A DNA stretch of 64,000 nt from VAYN01 sp964540905 (GTDB lineage Bacteria; Actinomycetota; Thermoleophilia; Solirubrobacterales; 70-9). The stretch spans positions 62,001 through 126,000 of the forward strand of contig CAZIOS010000003.1 of assembly GCA_964540905.1 (NCBI GenBank), read 5' to 3'. This document shows positions 52,479 to 61,201 of the stretch, one piece after another; the stretch's first letter is position 1; each line of letters opens with the position of its first letter. A program made the translations under genes and the position numbers. The notes beneath the pieces were generated by a model. The model saw only the letters and a program-made list of their open reading frames with translations. It was not told the origin of the DNA and ran no database searches.

Positions 52479-54470
52479 ATGAGCTACTTCGTCACCGGCG
52501 CCACCGGATTCATCGGCCGCAACCTGGTCGAGCGGCTGCTGCAGCGCGAGGGCACCGTCTACGCTCTGGTCCGGGCCGGCTCACGCGGCCGGCTCGAGGA
52601 GCTGCGGACCGGCTGGGGCGCCGACGGGGCGCGGGTCGTCCCGGTCGCCGGCGACCTCTCCCAGCCCAGCCTCGGGATCGCCGAGGAGGACCTGGTGGCG
52701 ATGCGGGGCGAGGTCGAGCACTTCTTCCACCTGGCGGCGATCTACGACATCACCGCCAACGCCGAGTCGCAGGAGATCGCCAACGTCGAGGGGACCAGGC
52801 ACGCGATCGAGCTGGCGGGGGCGATCGAGGCCGGCTGCTTCCACCAGGTCAGCTCGATCGCCGCCGCCGGGCTCTACCGCGGCGAGTGGCGCGAGGACAT
52901 GTTCGACGAGGCGCAGCGGCTCGACACCAACCCCTACTTCCGCACCAAGCACGAGTCCGAGCGGCTGGTCCGGCAGGAGTGCCCGCGGCCCTGGCGGGTC
53001 TACCGGCCGGGGATCGTCGTCGGCGACTCGCGCACGGGCGAGATCGACAAGATCGACGGCCCCTATTACTTCTTCAAGGCGCTGCAGCGGGCGCGGCGGG
53101 TGCTGCCCTCCTGGCTGCCGATCGTCGGCATCGAAGGCGGCGAGATCAACATCGTCCCGGTCGACTACGTCGCCGCCGCGATCGACCACATCGCCCACAA
53201 GCCGAAACTGGACGGTCGCGCCTTCCACCTCACCGATCCCAACCCGCACACCGCCGGCGAGGTGATCAATCTCTTCGCCAAGGCCGCCGACGCGCCGCAG
53301 ATGGCGCTGCGTCTGGACACCGACCTGACCGAACCGGCGACCGGGCTGGCGCGGACGGCGCTGAAGCTGCTGCCGGGCTCGAAGCGGGTCGCGAAGGCGG
53401 CTCTGAACGAGATCGGGCTGCCAGCCTCGGTCCTCACCTACGTCGACTACCCGACCAGCTTCGACTCCAGCGGCGCCCGCAAAGCGCTCAAGGGCTCCGG
53501 CATCGAGGTGCCGCCGCTGCAGAGCTACGCGGCCAAGGTCTGGGACTACTGGGAGCGCAACCTCGACCCCGACCTGTTCAAGGACCGCTCGCTCTCGGGA
53601 GCGGTGCGGGGCAAGATCGTGCTGATCACCGGCGCCTCCTCGGGGATCGGCAAGGCGGCCGCGGTCAAGGTCGCCGCCGCCGGCGCGACGGTGCTGCTGG
53701 TCGCCCGCTCGGCCGAGAAGCTGGAGGAAACGCGCGACGAGATCGCCGCCGCCGGCGGCTCCGCCCACATCCACCGCTGCGACATGTCCGACGTCGAGGA
53801 CATCGAGCGGATGGCCGAGGAGGTGCTCGCCTACCACGGCCACGTCGACATCCTCGTCAACAACGCCGGCCGCTCGATCCGCCGCTCGGTGGCGCTCTCC
53901 TACGACCGCTTCCACGACTACGAGCGGACGATCCAGCTCAACTACCTGGGGGCGCTGCGGCTGATCCTGGCGCTGCTGCCGACGATGCGCGCCCGCAAAT
54001 CGGGCCACATCATCAACATCAGCTCGATCGGGACCCAGACCAACCCGCCGCGCTTCTCCGCCTACGTCGCCTCGAAGGCGGCGCTGGACGCCTTCAGCCG
54101 CGTGATCGCCTCCGAGGTCAAAGACGACAAGGTCCACCTGACGACGATCAACATGCCGCTGGTGCGGACGCCGATGATCGCGCCGACCCGGATGTACGAC
54201 ATGTTCCCGGCGATCACGCCGGAGGAGGCGGCGGAGATGATCGCCAAGGCGATGGTCAACAGGCCGAAGAAGGTGGCGACCAAACTCGGCAACTTCGGCG
54301 AGCTGCTCTACGCGGTCGCGCCCAAGGCCAGCGACTCGATCCTCAACACCGCCTACAAGCTCTTCCCCGACTCGCAGGCGGCCAAAGGCAAAGGCGAGGA
54401 GGCGCGCGACAAGGCGCCGTCGACCGAGGCGGTTGCCTTCGCGCACCTGATGAAAGGCGTCCACTGGTAG
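52479..54470 (+). CDS. Fatty acyl reductase: extended SDR + classical SDR fusion (AcrA1-like)
   Basis: 663 aa. N-half (~1-365) is an extended SDR of the male-sterility/fatty-acyl-reductase type (VTGATGFIGRNL, NVEGTRHAIELA, YFRTKHESERL). C-half (~380-600) is a classical SDR (ITGASSGIGKAAA, NNAGRSIRRS, SSIGTQTNPP, YVASK). This bipartite layout matches mycobacterial AcrA1 and related enzymes that reduce acyl-CoA to fatty aldehyde/alcohol. The gene 28 bp downstream is an alkyl-DHAP-synthase-like oxidase, linking fatty alcohol to ether lipids. Substrate chain length unknown. Confidence 0.85.
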   Translation: MSYFVTGATGFIGRNLVERLLQREGTVYALVRAGSRGRLEELRTGWGADGARVVPVAGDLSQPSLGIAEEDLVAMRGEVEHFFHLAAIYDITANAESQEIANVEGTRHAIELAGAIEAGCFHQVSSIAAAGLYRGEWREDMFDEAQRLDTNPYFRTKHESERLVRQECPRPWRVYRPGIVVGDSRTGEIDKIDGPYYFFKALQRARRVLPSWLPIVGIEGGEINIVPVDYVAAAIDHIAHKPKLDGRAFHLTDPNPHTAGEVINLFAKAADAPQMALRLDTDLTEPATGLARTALKLLPGSKRVAKAALNEIGLPASVLTYVDYPTSFDSSGARKALKGSGIEVPPLQSYAAKVWDYWERNLDPDLFKDRSLSGAVRGKIVLITGASSGIGKAAAVKVAAAGATVLLVARSAEKLEETRDEIAAAGGSAHIHRCDMSDVEDIERMAEEVLAYHGHVDILVNNAGRSIRRSVALSYDRFHDYERTIQLNYLGALRLILALLPTMRARKSGHIINISSIGTQTNPPRFSAYVASKAALDAFSRVIASEVKDDKVHLTTINMPLVRTPMIAPTRMYDMFPAITPEEAAEMIAKAMVNRPKKVATKLGNFGELLYAVAPKASDSILNTAYKLFPDSQAAKGKGEEARDKAPSTEAVAFAHLMKGVHW

Positions 54471-54498
54471 CGCCGCGGTCCAGCCGGACCGGCTCTAG

Positions 54499-56109
54499 AT
54501 GACCGAGCGGCGGCTCAAGCACTGGGGGTGGGGGTACGAGGACCAGGCGCCTACTGCCACACAGCTGCGGGAGGCGGCGGAAGGGATCAGGGCGCGGTTC
54601 GGGTTCGGGGGGGAGGTCGAGAAGCCGCTGCCGCTGGAGGATGTGAAGCTGCGCGAGGCGAGGTTGAAGCGGCCAAGCGGCTTCGGCGACCTCTTCTCGG
54701 ACGGGCGCTACGAGCGGGTGTCGCATGGGCTGGGGAAGGCCTACCGGGACGTGGTGCGGGGGTTCCGGGGGGAATTCGAGAACCCGCCAGACCTGGTCGC
54801 TTTCCCCCGCGACGAGTCGGAGATCGAGACGGTGCTGAGCTGGGCCGAGGCCGAGGGGGCGGCGGTGATCCCGTTCGGCGGCGGCACCAGCGTCGTCGGC
54901 GGGGTCGAGCCGCGGCTCGGCGAGCGGCCGGCGGTGACGATGGACCTGCGCCGGCTCGACCGCGTGCTCGAGGTCGACCCGGTCTCGCTGGCGGCGCGGA
55001 TCGAGGCCGGGGCGACCGGGCCGCGGCTGGAGCAGCAGCTGCGCGAGCACGGCCTCACCCTGCGCCACTTCCCGCAGTCCTTCGAGTACGCGACCCTCGG
55101 CGGCTGGATCGCGACCAGGGCCGGCGGCCACTTCGCCACCGGCCTCACCCATATCGAGGACCTGGTCGAGTCGGTGCGGGCGATTACCCCGCGCGGCACC
55201 TGGGAGAGCCGGCGGTTGCCCGGGTCCGGCGCCGGACCCTCGCCGGACCGGCTGCTGGCCGGCTCGGAGGGGATCCTCGGCGCGATCTCCGAGGCCTGGG
55301 TGCGGGTGCGACCGCGGCCCGAGTTCAAGGCCTCCTGCGGGGTCGAGTTCGGCGACTTCCTCGCCGCCGCGGCCGCTGTGCGGGCGCTCTCCCAGTCCGG
55401 CCTGAATCCCGCCAACTGCCGCCTGCTCGACGCCTCCGAGGCGGAGCTGACCGGCGCCGGCAGCGGTGAGGCCAGCCTGCTGATCCTCGGCTTCGAGTCC
55501 GCCGAGCGCCCGGTCGAGGCCTGGCTCGAGGCGGCGCTGGAGATCGCCCGCGAACATGGCGGCACCCCGGGCGAGGCGCGAACCGAGGCAGGGGGCGGAG
55601 CGGAGGGGGACGCGATCGGCGCCTGGCGTGGGGCGTTCCTGCTGGCGCCCTACCTGCGCGACACCTTCGTTGCCTGCGGGGTGCTCTCGGAGACCTTCGA
55701 GACGGCGGTCACCTGGGACCGCTTCGAGGAGCTCCATGCCAGCGTGATGGAGACGGCGCGGCGGGCGGTGGCAGAGGTCACCGGCGCTCCGGCCGAGGGC
55801 GTCGGGGCACCACGGGTGAGCTGCCGTTTCACCCACGTCTACCCGGACGGGCCGGCGCCCTACTTCACGGTGCTGGCGCCGGCGGTCCGCGGCGGCGAGG
55901 TGGCGCAGTGGGACGAGATCAAGGCCGCGGTCTCCGCGGCGCTGCTCGAGGCCGGCGGCACGATCACCCACCACCACGCGGTCGGCCGCGACCACCGCCC
56001 CTGGTATGACCGCCAGCGCCCCGCCCCTTTCACCGCCGCCCTGCGCGCCGCCAAGGCCGAGCTCGACCCCGCCGCCGTTCTCAACCCCGGCGTCCTCCTC
56101 GATCCCTGA
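54499..56109 (+). CDS. agpS: FAD-linked oxidase, alkyl-dihydroxyacetonephosphate synthase-like
   Basis: 536 aa. N-terminal KHWGWGYED as in AgpS-type proteins. FAD-binding-4 domain with VIPFGGGTSVVGGVEP and GGWIATRAGGHFATG, and a C-terminal cap with ITHHHAVGRDHRPWY, the His cluster used by alkyl-DHAP synthases. It would exchange the acyl chain of acyl-DHAP for a fatty alcohol, forming an ether bond. Its neighbour makes fatty alcohol. A related 2-hydroxyacid dehydrogenase role is less likely because of the HHH motif. Confidence 0.82.
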   Translation: MTERRLKHWGWGYEDQAPTATQLREAAEGIRARFGFGGEVEKPLPLEDVKLREARLKRPSGFGDLFSDGRYERVSHGLGKAYRDVVRGFRGEFENPPDLVAFPRDESEIETVLSWAEAEGAAVIPFGGGTSVVGGVEPRLGERPAVTMDLRRLDRVLEVDPVSLAARIEAGATGPRLEQQLREHGLTLRHFPQSFEYATLGGWIATRAGGHFATGLTHIEDLVESVRAITPRGTWESRRLPGSGAGPSPDRLLAGSEGILGAISEAWVRVRPRPEFKASCGVEFGDFLAAAAAVRALSQSGLNPANCRLLDASEAELTGAGSGEASLLILGFESAERPVEAWLEAALEIAREHGGTPGEARTEAGGGAEGDAIGAWRGAFLLAPYLRDTFVACGVLSETFETAVTWDRFEELHASVMETARRAVAEVTGAPAEGVGAPRVSCRFTHVYPDGPAPYFTVLAPAVRGGEVAQWDEIKAAVSAALLEAGGTITHHHAVGRDHRPWYDRQRPAPFTAALRAAKAELDPAAVLNPGVLLDP

Positions 56110-56202
56110 CGGCTTACACACTCCTTACACGGGCCTGACCGGCCTCGAACCCGTGCGAACCAGGATCGGGCTGACAGTTGGATCCCTACCAGGAGGTTCC
56201 CG

Positions 56203-56754
56203 ATGTTCCAATCGGCTCGCAACAAATTCCAGGCGGTGGCGATGATCGGCGTCGCCGCGGCGCTGGCGATCGGCGGCGTCGCCGCCGCGCAGAACGACCC
56301 GGGGAGCGGCTCCCAGGGCAACCAGGGCTCCGGCCACCCGGCCGGCCCGCCGCCGCTCCCACTGCCGACGCAGGGCCTGACCTACGCTCAGTTCCACGTC
56401 CAGAAAAACGGGCAGGAGCAGACGATCAGGGTCGACCAGGGCAAGATCGTGACGGTCAGCGACAGCTCGATCACGCTCTCCGAGAACGACGGCAGCGAAG
56501 TCACGATCCCGGTCGACGACAGCACCCAGGTGATGGGCAAGCCGGGGACGGAAACGAAGGTCGCCGAGCTCTCGGCCGGCCAGCAGGTCCTGGTCTGCGC
56601 ACCCGAAGGCGGCAGCGCCAAGACGATCATCGTGCTGCCGAAGAAAGGCCAGCAGGGCGGCTCCGGCCAGCAGGGCGGTCCCCCGCAGGGTGGTGGCCAG
56701 GGCGGCCAGCTTCCACCCCCTCCGGGCGGCTCGGGTCCCGGCGGCAGCGAATGA
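56203..56754 (+). CDS. Secreted DUF5666-like protein upstream of two-component system
   Basis: 183 aa, ATG with AGGAGG 9 bp upstream. Signal peptide to ~29 (VAAAQ). The core (~60-150) is a small beta domain (TIRVDQGKIVTVSDSSITLSENDGSEVTIPV) resembling DUF5666/OB-like secreted proteins. The tail is low-complexity Gly/Gln/Pro. It ends 12 bp before the response regulator gene and probably shares its operon, as the sensed or regulated envelope component. Confidence 0.7.
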   Translation: MFQSARNKFQAVAMIGVAAALAIGGVAAAQNDPGSGSQGNQGSGHPAGPPPLPLPTQGLTYAQFHVQKNGQEQTIRVDQGKIVTVSDSSITLSENDGSEVTIPVDDSTQVMGKPGTETKVAELSAGQQVLVCAPEGGSAKTIIVLPKKGQQGGSGQQGGPPQGGGQGGQLPPPPGGSGPGGSE

Positions 56755-56766
56755 GAAGCTAGGCCG

Positions 56767-57444
56767 ATGAAGGGAGCCATCCTCGTCGTCGAGGACGAGC
56801 AGGCGATCGCCGAGCTGGTGCGCGCCTACCTGCGGCGGGATGGCTTCGACGTGGTCTGGGCGCGCAGCGGCGAGCAGGCGCTCGAAGAGCTGAGCCGGCA
56901 CCCGGTGCGGCTGGTGGTGCTCGACATCGGGCTCCCCGGCATCGACGGCTTCGAGGTCTGCCGCCGCCTGCGCTCCCGGACCGGCGTCCCGATCCTGATC
57001 CTCAGCGCCCGCGACGAGGAGGTCGACCGGGTCGCCGGGCTGGAAGCGGGGGCCGACGACTACGTCACCAAGCCGTTCTCCCCGCGCGAGCTGGTGGCGC
57101 GGGTGAAGGCGATCCTGCGCCGCGCCGGCGCCGCCGGGGCGGGTGCGGTCGACGCCGCCGCCCTCGCCCTCGGCGACGTCGCCCTCGACCGCGCCGCGCG
57201 CACGGTCACCGTCGCCGGCAAGCCGGTCGAGCTGACCTCGCGCGAGTTCGACCTGCTGGCGGCGCTGCTCGCCCATCCGGGCGTGGTGCTCAGCCGCGAC
57301 CGCCTGCTGGAGCTGGTCTGGCAGGGCGAGTTCGCCGGCGGCACCCGCACCGTCGACGTCCACGTCGCCCAGCTGCGGGGCAAGCTCGGCCGCCCCGAGT
57401 TCGTCGAGACGGTGCGGGGAGCCGGCTACAAGGTCTCGCCCTGA
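56767..57444 (+). CDS. OmpR/PhoB-family response regulator
   Basis: 225 aa. Receiver domain with the acidic pocket (ED at 9-10), phosphorylation Asp53 in VVLDIGLPG and Lys in YVTKPF; C-terminal winged helix (ELTSREFDLLAALLAHPG ... RTVDVHVAQLRGKL). Its TGA overlaps the kinase ATG by one base, so the pair is translationally coupled. It regulates unknown genes. Confidence 0.95.
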   Translation: MKGAILVVEDEQAIAELVRAYLRRDGFDVVWARSGEQALEELSRHPVRLVVLDIGLPGIDGFEVCRRLRSRTGVPILILSARDEEVDRVAGLEAGADDYVTKPFSPRELVARVKAILRRAGAAGAGAVDAAALALGDVALDRAARTVTVAGKPVELTSREFDLLAALLAHPGVVLSRDRLLELVWQGEFAGGTRTVDVHVAQLRGKLGRPEFVETVRGAGYKVSP

Positions 57445-58877
57445 TGCGCTCGCTGCGGACGCGGCTCTTCGTCGCCATCCTCGGCACGGTGCTGATCGCC
57501 GTCGGCGCCTCGCTGGCGCTGGGGGTGGTGCTGACCAAGAGCGCCGTGCGGGAGACGATCCGCAACGACGTCGAGGGCCAGGCCGAAGCGGTGGCGGCGC
57601 AGGTCGCGCGGCTGCGCCCGGCGAGCGCCCGGCGCCTGGGAGGTCGAGCTGGGCTGCCCCCGGCCGGGGCCGCTCGCGGCGCCCCGCCTGGTGCGCCGCC
57701 GCCTCCTCCGGGCGCTGTCCCCTCCGGCCAACGCGGTCCCCCAGGCGCCGCGCGACCCCCCGGCGGGCTGCCCGCGGCGCCGGCGCAGGGGCCGCAGCCG
57801 GTCGCGGTGCTGAGCCTGAGTGCCGCCGCCCGTGAGCTGCCGGCGGGCGCCGCCGCGCAGCTGCGCCAGACCGGCGCCGCCGACGGTAGCGCCGAGATCG
57901 ATGGCCGCAGTCAGATCTACGCGGCCCGCCGCGCCGGCCGCTCGGTGGTCCTGGTCACCCGCCCGGACGTCGTCTCCGGCGACGACTTCCGCCGCTACCT
58001 CTCGGCCCTGCTGATCGCCAGCGGCGCCGCGGCGCTGCTCGCCGCCGCCGCGGCGGCGTTGCTGGCGCGGCGGCTGACGCAGCCGCTGCGGCGGCTCGGC
58101 CAGGCGGCCGGCGAGCTGGCGGCGGGGCGCCGCCCGCAGCCGGTGCCGCGCGGTGGCACCGAGGAGCTCGACGAGCTGGCCGTCGCCTTCAACGGGATGG
58201 CGGAGCAGCTGGCGCTGGCCCGCGACGCCGAGCGGGCGGTGCTGCTCTCGGTCTCCCACGACCTGCGCACGCCGCTGACCTCGATCCGCGGCTACGCCGA
58301 GGGGATCGAGGACGGCACCGTTGAGCCGCGCCAGGCGGCGGCGGTGGTAGGCCGCGAGGCGGCGCGGCTGGAGCGGCTGGTCGGCGACCTGCTGGCGCTG
58401 GCGCGGCTGCGGCAGGGGGTGCTGGAGGTCGAGCGCGAGCCGGTCGACCTGGCGGCGGTCGCCCGCGAGGCCGAGGAACGGCTGCGACCGCGCGCCCATG
58501 AGGCCGGGGTCGAGGTCCGCGTGCAGGGCGGAGCGGCGCCGGCCAGCGCCGACCACGGCCGCGCCCTGCAGGTCGTCTCCAATCTGCTCGACAACGCGAT
58601 CCGGGTCAGCCCCCGTGGCGCCGCGGTCACGATCGCGGTCGCCCCCGGGGAGGTCCGCGTCGCCGACCGCGGCCCCGGCATCCCGGCGGAGGAGATCCCG
58701 CGCGCCTTCGAGCGCTTCCACCTCCGCGCCGCCGCCGGCCACGGCTCGCCCGAGGGCGCCGGCCTCGGCCTGGCGATCGTCCGCGAGCTGACCGAGGCGA
58801 TGGGCGGCAGCGCCAGCGTCGAGAACCTCCCCGACGGCGGCGCCCAGTTCACGATCAGGCTGCCGCCGCGCCCCTGA
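57444..58877 (+). CDS. Sensor histidine kinase
   Basis: 477 aa. Two membrane segments: ~5-30 and ~185-215. The extracytoplasmic part between them is Pro/Gly/Ala-rich. HAMP (~215-265), HisKA with phospho-acceptor His near 270 (SVSHDLRTPLTS), and HATPase (SNLLDNAIRVSP, DRGPGIP, GAGLGLAIV). Partner of the upstream regulator. A 16-bp hairpin lies directly after the stop. Confidence 0.93.
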   Translation: MRSLRTRLFVAILGTVLIAVGASLALGVVLTKSAVRETIRNDVEGQAEAVAAQVARLRPASARRLGGRAGLPPAGAARGAPPGAPPPPPGAVPSGQRGPPGAARPPGGLPAAPAQGPQPVAVLSLSAAARELPAGAAAQLRQTGAADGSAEIDGRSQIYAARRAGRSVVLVTRPDVVSGDDFRRYLSALLIASGAAALLAAAAAALLARRLTQPLRRLGQAAGELAAGRRPQPVPRGGTEELDELAVAFNGMAEQLALARDAERAVLLSVSHDLRTPLTSIRGYAEGIEDGTVEPRQAAAVVGREAARLERLVGDLLALARLRQGVLEVEREPVDLAAVAREAEERLRPRAHEAGVEVRVQGGAAPASADHGRALQVVSNLLDNAIRVSPRGAAVTIAVAPGEVRVADRGPGIPAEEIPRAFERFHLRAAAGHGSPEGAGLGLAIVRELTEAMGGSASVENLPDGGAQFTIRLPPRP

Positions 58878-58920
58878 GCGTTCGCCCTTTGTCCTACATA
58901 ACACGACAAAGGACGAACGC
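58878..58920. terminator. 16-bp hairpin after the kinase stop
   Basis: Arms 58878-58893 and 58905-58920 are complementary with a single mismatch (left arm starts GCGTTCG), 11-nt loop, beginning at the base after the TGA. No U-tract. It resembles the 3322 and 7991 palindromes in build. Confidence 0.75.
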
Positions 58921-59031
58921 AACGGCTTGCAGGGGCGGCCCGAGACGGGGAATAGGGGCGACCGGCGCTACCCTGTCGCGACTCGATATCTCCGGCTGGC
59001 CCGCGTTCGTCCAGTTGCCACCAGCCCTCTC

Positions 59032-59991
59032 ATGACGGAAACGATCACTTCGGAACAACCGGCCGTGCCCTCTGAGCCCGGGCCAGCCGCCGCGGCTGCC
59101 GAGCAGGTGGTGCCGCGGCGCTCGCCGCTGCGGGCAGCGATCAAGACCGGCCGGCCGAAGGAGTGGATCAAAAACGTCTTCGTGTTCGCCGGGCTGCTGT
59201 TCTCCGGCAAGTTCAACCAGTCCCACGACGTGCTCGAGGCGGTGCTCACCTTCATCGCCTTCTGCCTGATCTCCAGCGCCGGCTACTTCGTCAACGACCT
59301 GATCGACGTCGAGCTCGACCGCAACCACCCGAAGAAGAAGTTCCGCCCGCTCGCCGCCCGCGAGCTCTCCGAGAGCACCGCCAAGGCGATCGCCCCGTTC
59401 CTGGCGATAGCCGCGATCGCGCTCGCCTTCGCCACCGTCAACTGGCAGGTCGGGCTGATGGTGGTCGGCTACGGGATCGCCCAGATGGCCTACAGCCTCG
59501 GCCTCAAGCAGGTCGTGATCATCGACGTGATGACCCTGGCCGGCCTCTTCATCCTCCGCGTCGCCGCCGGCGCCAGCGCCGTCGAAGCCCATGCCTCCGA
59601 GTGGCTGATCCTCTGCACCGGCATGCTCGCCGCCTTCCTCGGCTTCACCAAGCGCCGCCAGGAGGCGGTCTCCGAGCTGCACGAGGGCACCTCGACGCGG
59701 CCGGTGCTGGAGCACTACTCGCTGCCCTTCCTCGACCAGATGGTCTCCTTGGTCACCACCGGCACCGTGCTCAGCTACGCGATCTACACCGTCAACTCGC
59801 CTCAGATCGGCAGCCAGATGATGCTGACGATCCCGCCCGTGGTCTACGGGATCTTCCGCTACCTGTACCTGATCTACGACCGCAACGACGACCGCTCGAT
59901 GGCGGCGATCGTCGCCGGCGACCGCGGCATCCAGGCCGCCGGCGCCTGCTTCGCCCTGGTCGCCTTCCTGCTGCTCTACGTCTTCAACTAG
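59032..59991 (+). CDS. ubiA: UbiA-family decaprenyl-phosphate phosphoribosyltransferase-like
   Basis: 319 aa from ATG 59032 (an in-frame start 35 codons earlier lacks support). Polar N-tail, then about nine membrane helices. The first Asp-rich motif is NDLIDVELDR, followed by HPKKKFRPLA, as in Rv3806c-type decaprenyl-phosphate 5-phosphoribosyltransferase. It would make the precursor of decaprenylphosphoryl-arabinose for envelope arabinan. The second motif is less clear (YLIYDRNDDRS). Other UbiA prenyltransferases are the alternative. Confidence 0.85.
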   Translation: MTETITSEQPAVPSEPGPAAAAAEQVVPRRSPLRAAIKTGRPKEWIKNVFVFAGLLFSGKFNQSHDVLEAVLTFIAFCLISSAGYFVNDLIDVELDRNHPKKKFRPLAARELSESTAKAIAPFLAIAAIALAFATVNWQVGLMVVGYGIAQMAYSLGLKQVVIIDVMTLAGLFILRVAAGASAVEAHASEWLILCTGMLAAFLGFTKRRQEAVSELHEGTSTRPVLEHYSLPFLDQMVSLVTTGTVLSYAIYTVNSPQIGSQMMLTIPPVVYGIFRYLYLIYDRNDDRSMAAIVAGDRGIQAAGACFALVAFLLLYVFN

Positions 59992-60015
59992 GCGCGGAGC
60001 CAGCTGCGGAGCGGC

Positions 60016-60438
60016 TCAGAGCAGCTCCTGCTCGGGACCGCCTCCCTCCATCAGGTAGAAGCGCGCCCGGCCCAGCTCCTGGCCGTCGACCTGGACGACA
60101 GCGGCGTGGGGGCCAGAGGTCTCGAAGTTGGCGCTGGCGCCGATCGACATCACCAGGCGCTGCTCCTGGCCGGGCGGCATGCCCTCCGGGCGGCCGGTCT
60201 CGAAGTTGGCGGTCAGGCCCTCGCCGAGTTCGATCCCGTCCGGGTCCTGGATCGAGACGAAGAGCTCGTGCGACTGGTCGGTCTCGTGCCAGGCGATGTC
60301 GATGCCGAGCGAGATGTGGAAGGCCCACTCGTGCGGCAGCTCCGGCAGCCGCAGGACGTTCCAGCCGCCGCCGTTGAGGTAGAGCTTGCCGTTGACGGCC
60401 TCGCTGTGGTCGGCGAGCAGGAGGAAGCCGAGGTTCAC
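60016..60438 (-). CDS. DUF6941-like protein, third gene of a small operon
   Basis: 140 aa. The N-terminus (FLLLADHSEAVNGKLYLNGGG) and beta-sandwich pattern suit the DUF6941 family of unknown function. Cytosolic as far as can be seen: no signal or membrane segment. Its start overlaps the preceding gene's stop (60435-60438). Confidence 0.65.
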   Translation of the reverse strand: MNLGFLLLADHSEAVNGKLYLNGGGWNVLRLPELPHEWAFHISLGIDIAWHETDQSHELFVSIQDPDGIELGEGLTANFETGRPEGMPPGQEQRLVMSIGASANFETSGPHAAVVQVDGQELGRARFYLMEGGGPEQELL

Positions 60439-60764
60439 TGGCTCTCGGGATATGGCACGACGGGGAGGTCGGAGAGCAGCTGCACCTTGCCGTTGCGGCT
60501 GAACTGGAGGTCGACGGTCTCGTCCTTGCGATAGGTGCCGAACAGGCCCAGGTACATCGCCAGCCAGCGGCCGGTGCCCATCTTCTCCTTGACGATCGGG
60601 CGGGTGAAGGCGATCTCGCCGCCCTCGACGTCGTAGTCGGCGCCCTCGCTCTGCTCGACCCCGTTGATGAAGACCGTGAACGGCGCTTCGGCGCCGGCCG
60701 GCAGCTTCACCCGCTCGCCGGCGGCGTAGCTGCCCTTGGGGATCTCGGTGCTGGCCTCGGTCAT
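60435..60764 (-). CDS. Hypothetical protein, second gene of the operon
   Basis: 109 aa. Small beta-rich protein: VFINGVEQSEGADYDVEGGEIAFTRPIVKEK reads like a beta-sandwich of the kind seen in phage-like or virion-tail accessory domains, followed by WLAMYLGLFGTYRKDETVDL. I do not recognise the family. It is embedded between two overlapping neighbours (4-bp overlaps on both sides). Confidence 0.6.
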   Translation of the reverse strand: MTEASTEIPKGSYAAGERVKLPAGAEAPFTVFINGVEQSEGADYDVEGGEIAFTRPIVKEKMGTGRWLAMYLGLFGTYRKDETVDLQFSRNGKVQLLSDLPVVPYPESQ

Positions 60765-61117
60765 GGTTGCTCCGCTTCCAGAGTCTCGCGCACCAGGTCG
60801 AACGGCGTCTCGTGGCGGCTGGGGTCGAGCTCCTCGCGGCCGACGCCGCCGCGGAAGGGGACGAAGCTGCCGTCGCCGCGGACGTCGATGCCGGCGACCG
60901 GCTTGTGCAGCAGGCCGCGGCCGCTCAGCTGCAGGCGGGCGCGGACCTGGTCGGCCGGCGTGTAGGTCCCCAGCACCGCCGTCTTCGGCGGCGCGTCGGC
61001 GCGAATCTCCAGCGCCCGCTCGCGCATCGCCGCCACCGCCTCGCCGAGGTCGCCGAAGCCGCGCTGCTCGACCTCGGCGCCCCTGCGCACGGTCAGCTTC
61101 CAGTTGAGGCGGGACAC
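60761..61117 (-). CDS. Hypothetical protein, first gene of the operon
   Basis: 118 aa from GTG 61117; the longer frame upstream runs through the divergent promoter and is rejected. Contains RLNWKLTVRRGAEVEQRGF, a basic/hydrophobic beta start, then helices and a segment with PADQVRARLQLSGRG. No family recognised. It is divergent from a TetR gene, with 84 bp between the starts, so the TetR could control this operon. Confidence 0.6.
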   Translation of the reverse strand: MSRLNWKLTVRRGAEVEQRGFGDLGEAVAAMRERALEIRADAPPKTAVLGTYTPADQVRARLQLSGRGLLHKPVAGIDVRGDGSFVPFRGGVGREELDPSRHETPFDLVRETLEAEQP

Positions 61118-61162
61118 GGCGCCAAGGCTAGGGAAGTTGCTGTCCAACCTCATGTACCAGAC

Positions 61163-61201
61163 TTGACGTAAGGCGCCGTTCATGAGTAAGCTCGCCGCCC
61201 C
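61163..61201 (+). promoter_or_regulatory. Leaderless promoter for a TetR gene
   Basis: -35 TTGACG (61163-61168), 18-nt spacer, -10 TAAGCT (61187-61192), 9 nt to GTG 61202. Confidence 0.6.

Noticed and set aside
49088..54502. 1804-codon open frame on the plus strand across kgd and the acyl reductase gene
   Set aside because: A GC-rich shadow frame opposite kgd and out of frame with the acyl reductase gene; its product is low-complexity Arg/Asp/Val-rich with no domain, while the real genes have clear motifs.
56130..56160. T-loop-like string near cctcgaacccg
   Set aside because: No acceptor or anticodon arms fit around it; the sequence is in the leader of the secreted DUF5666-like gene.
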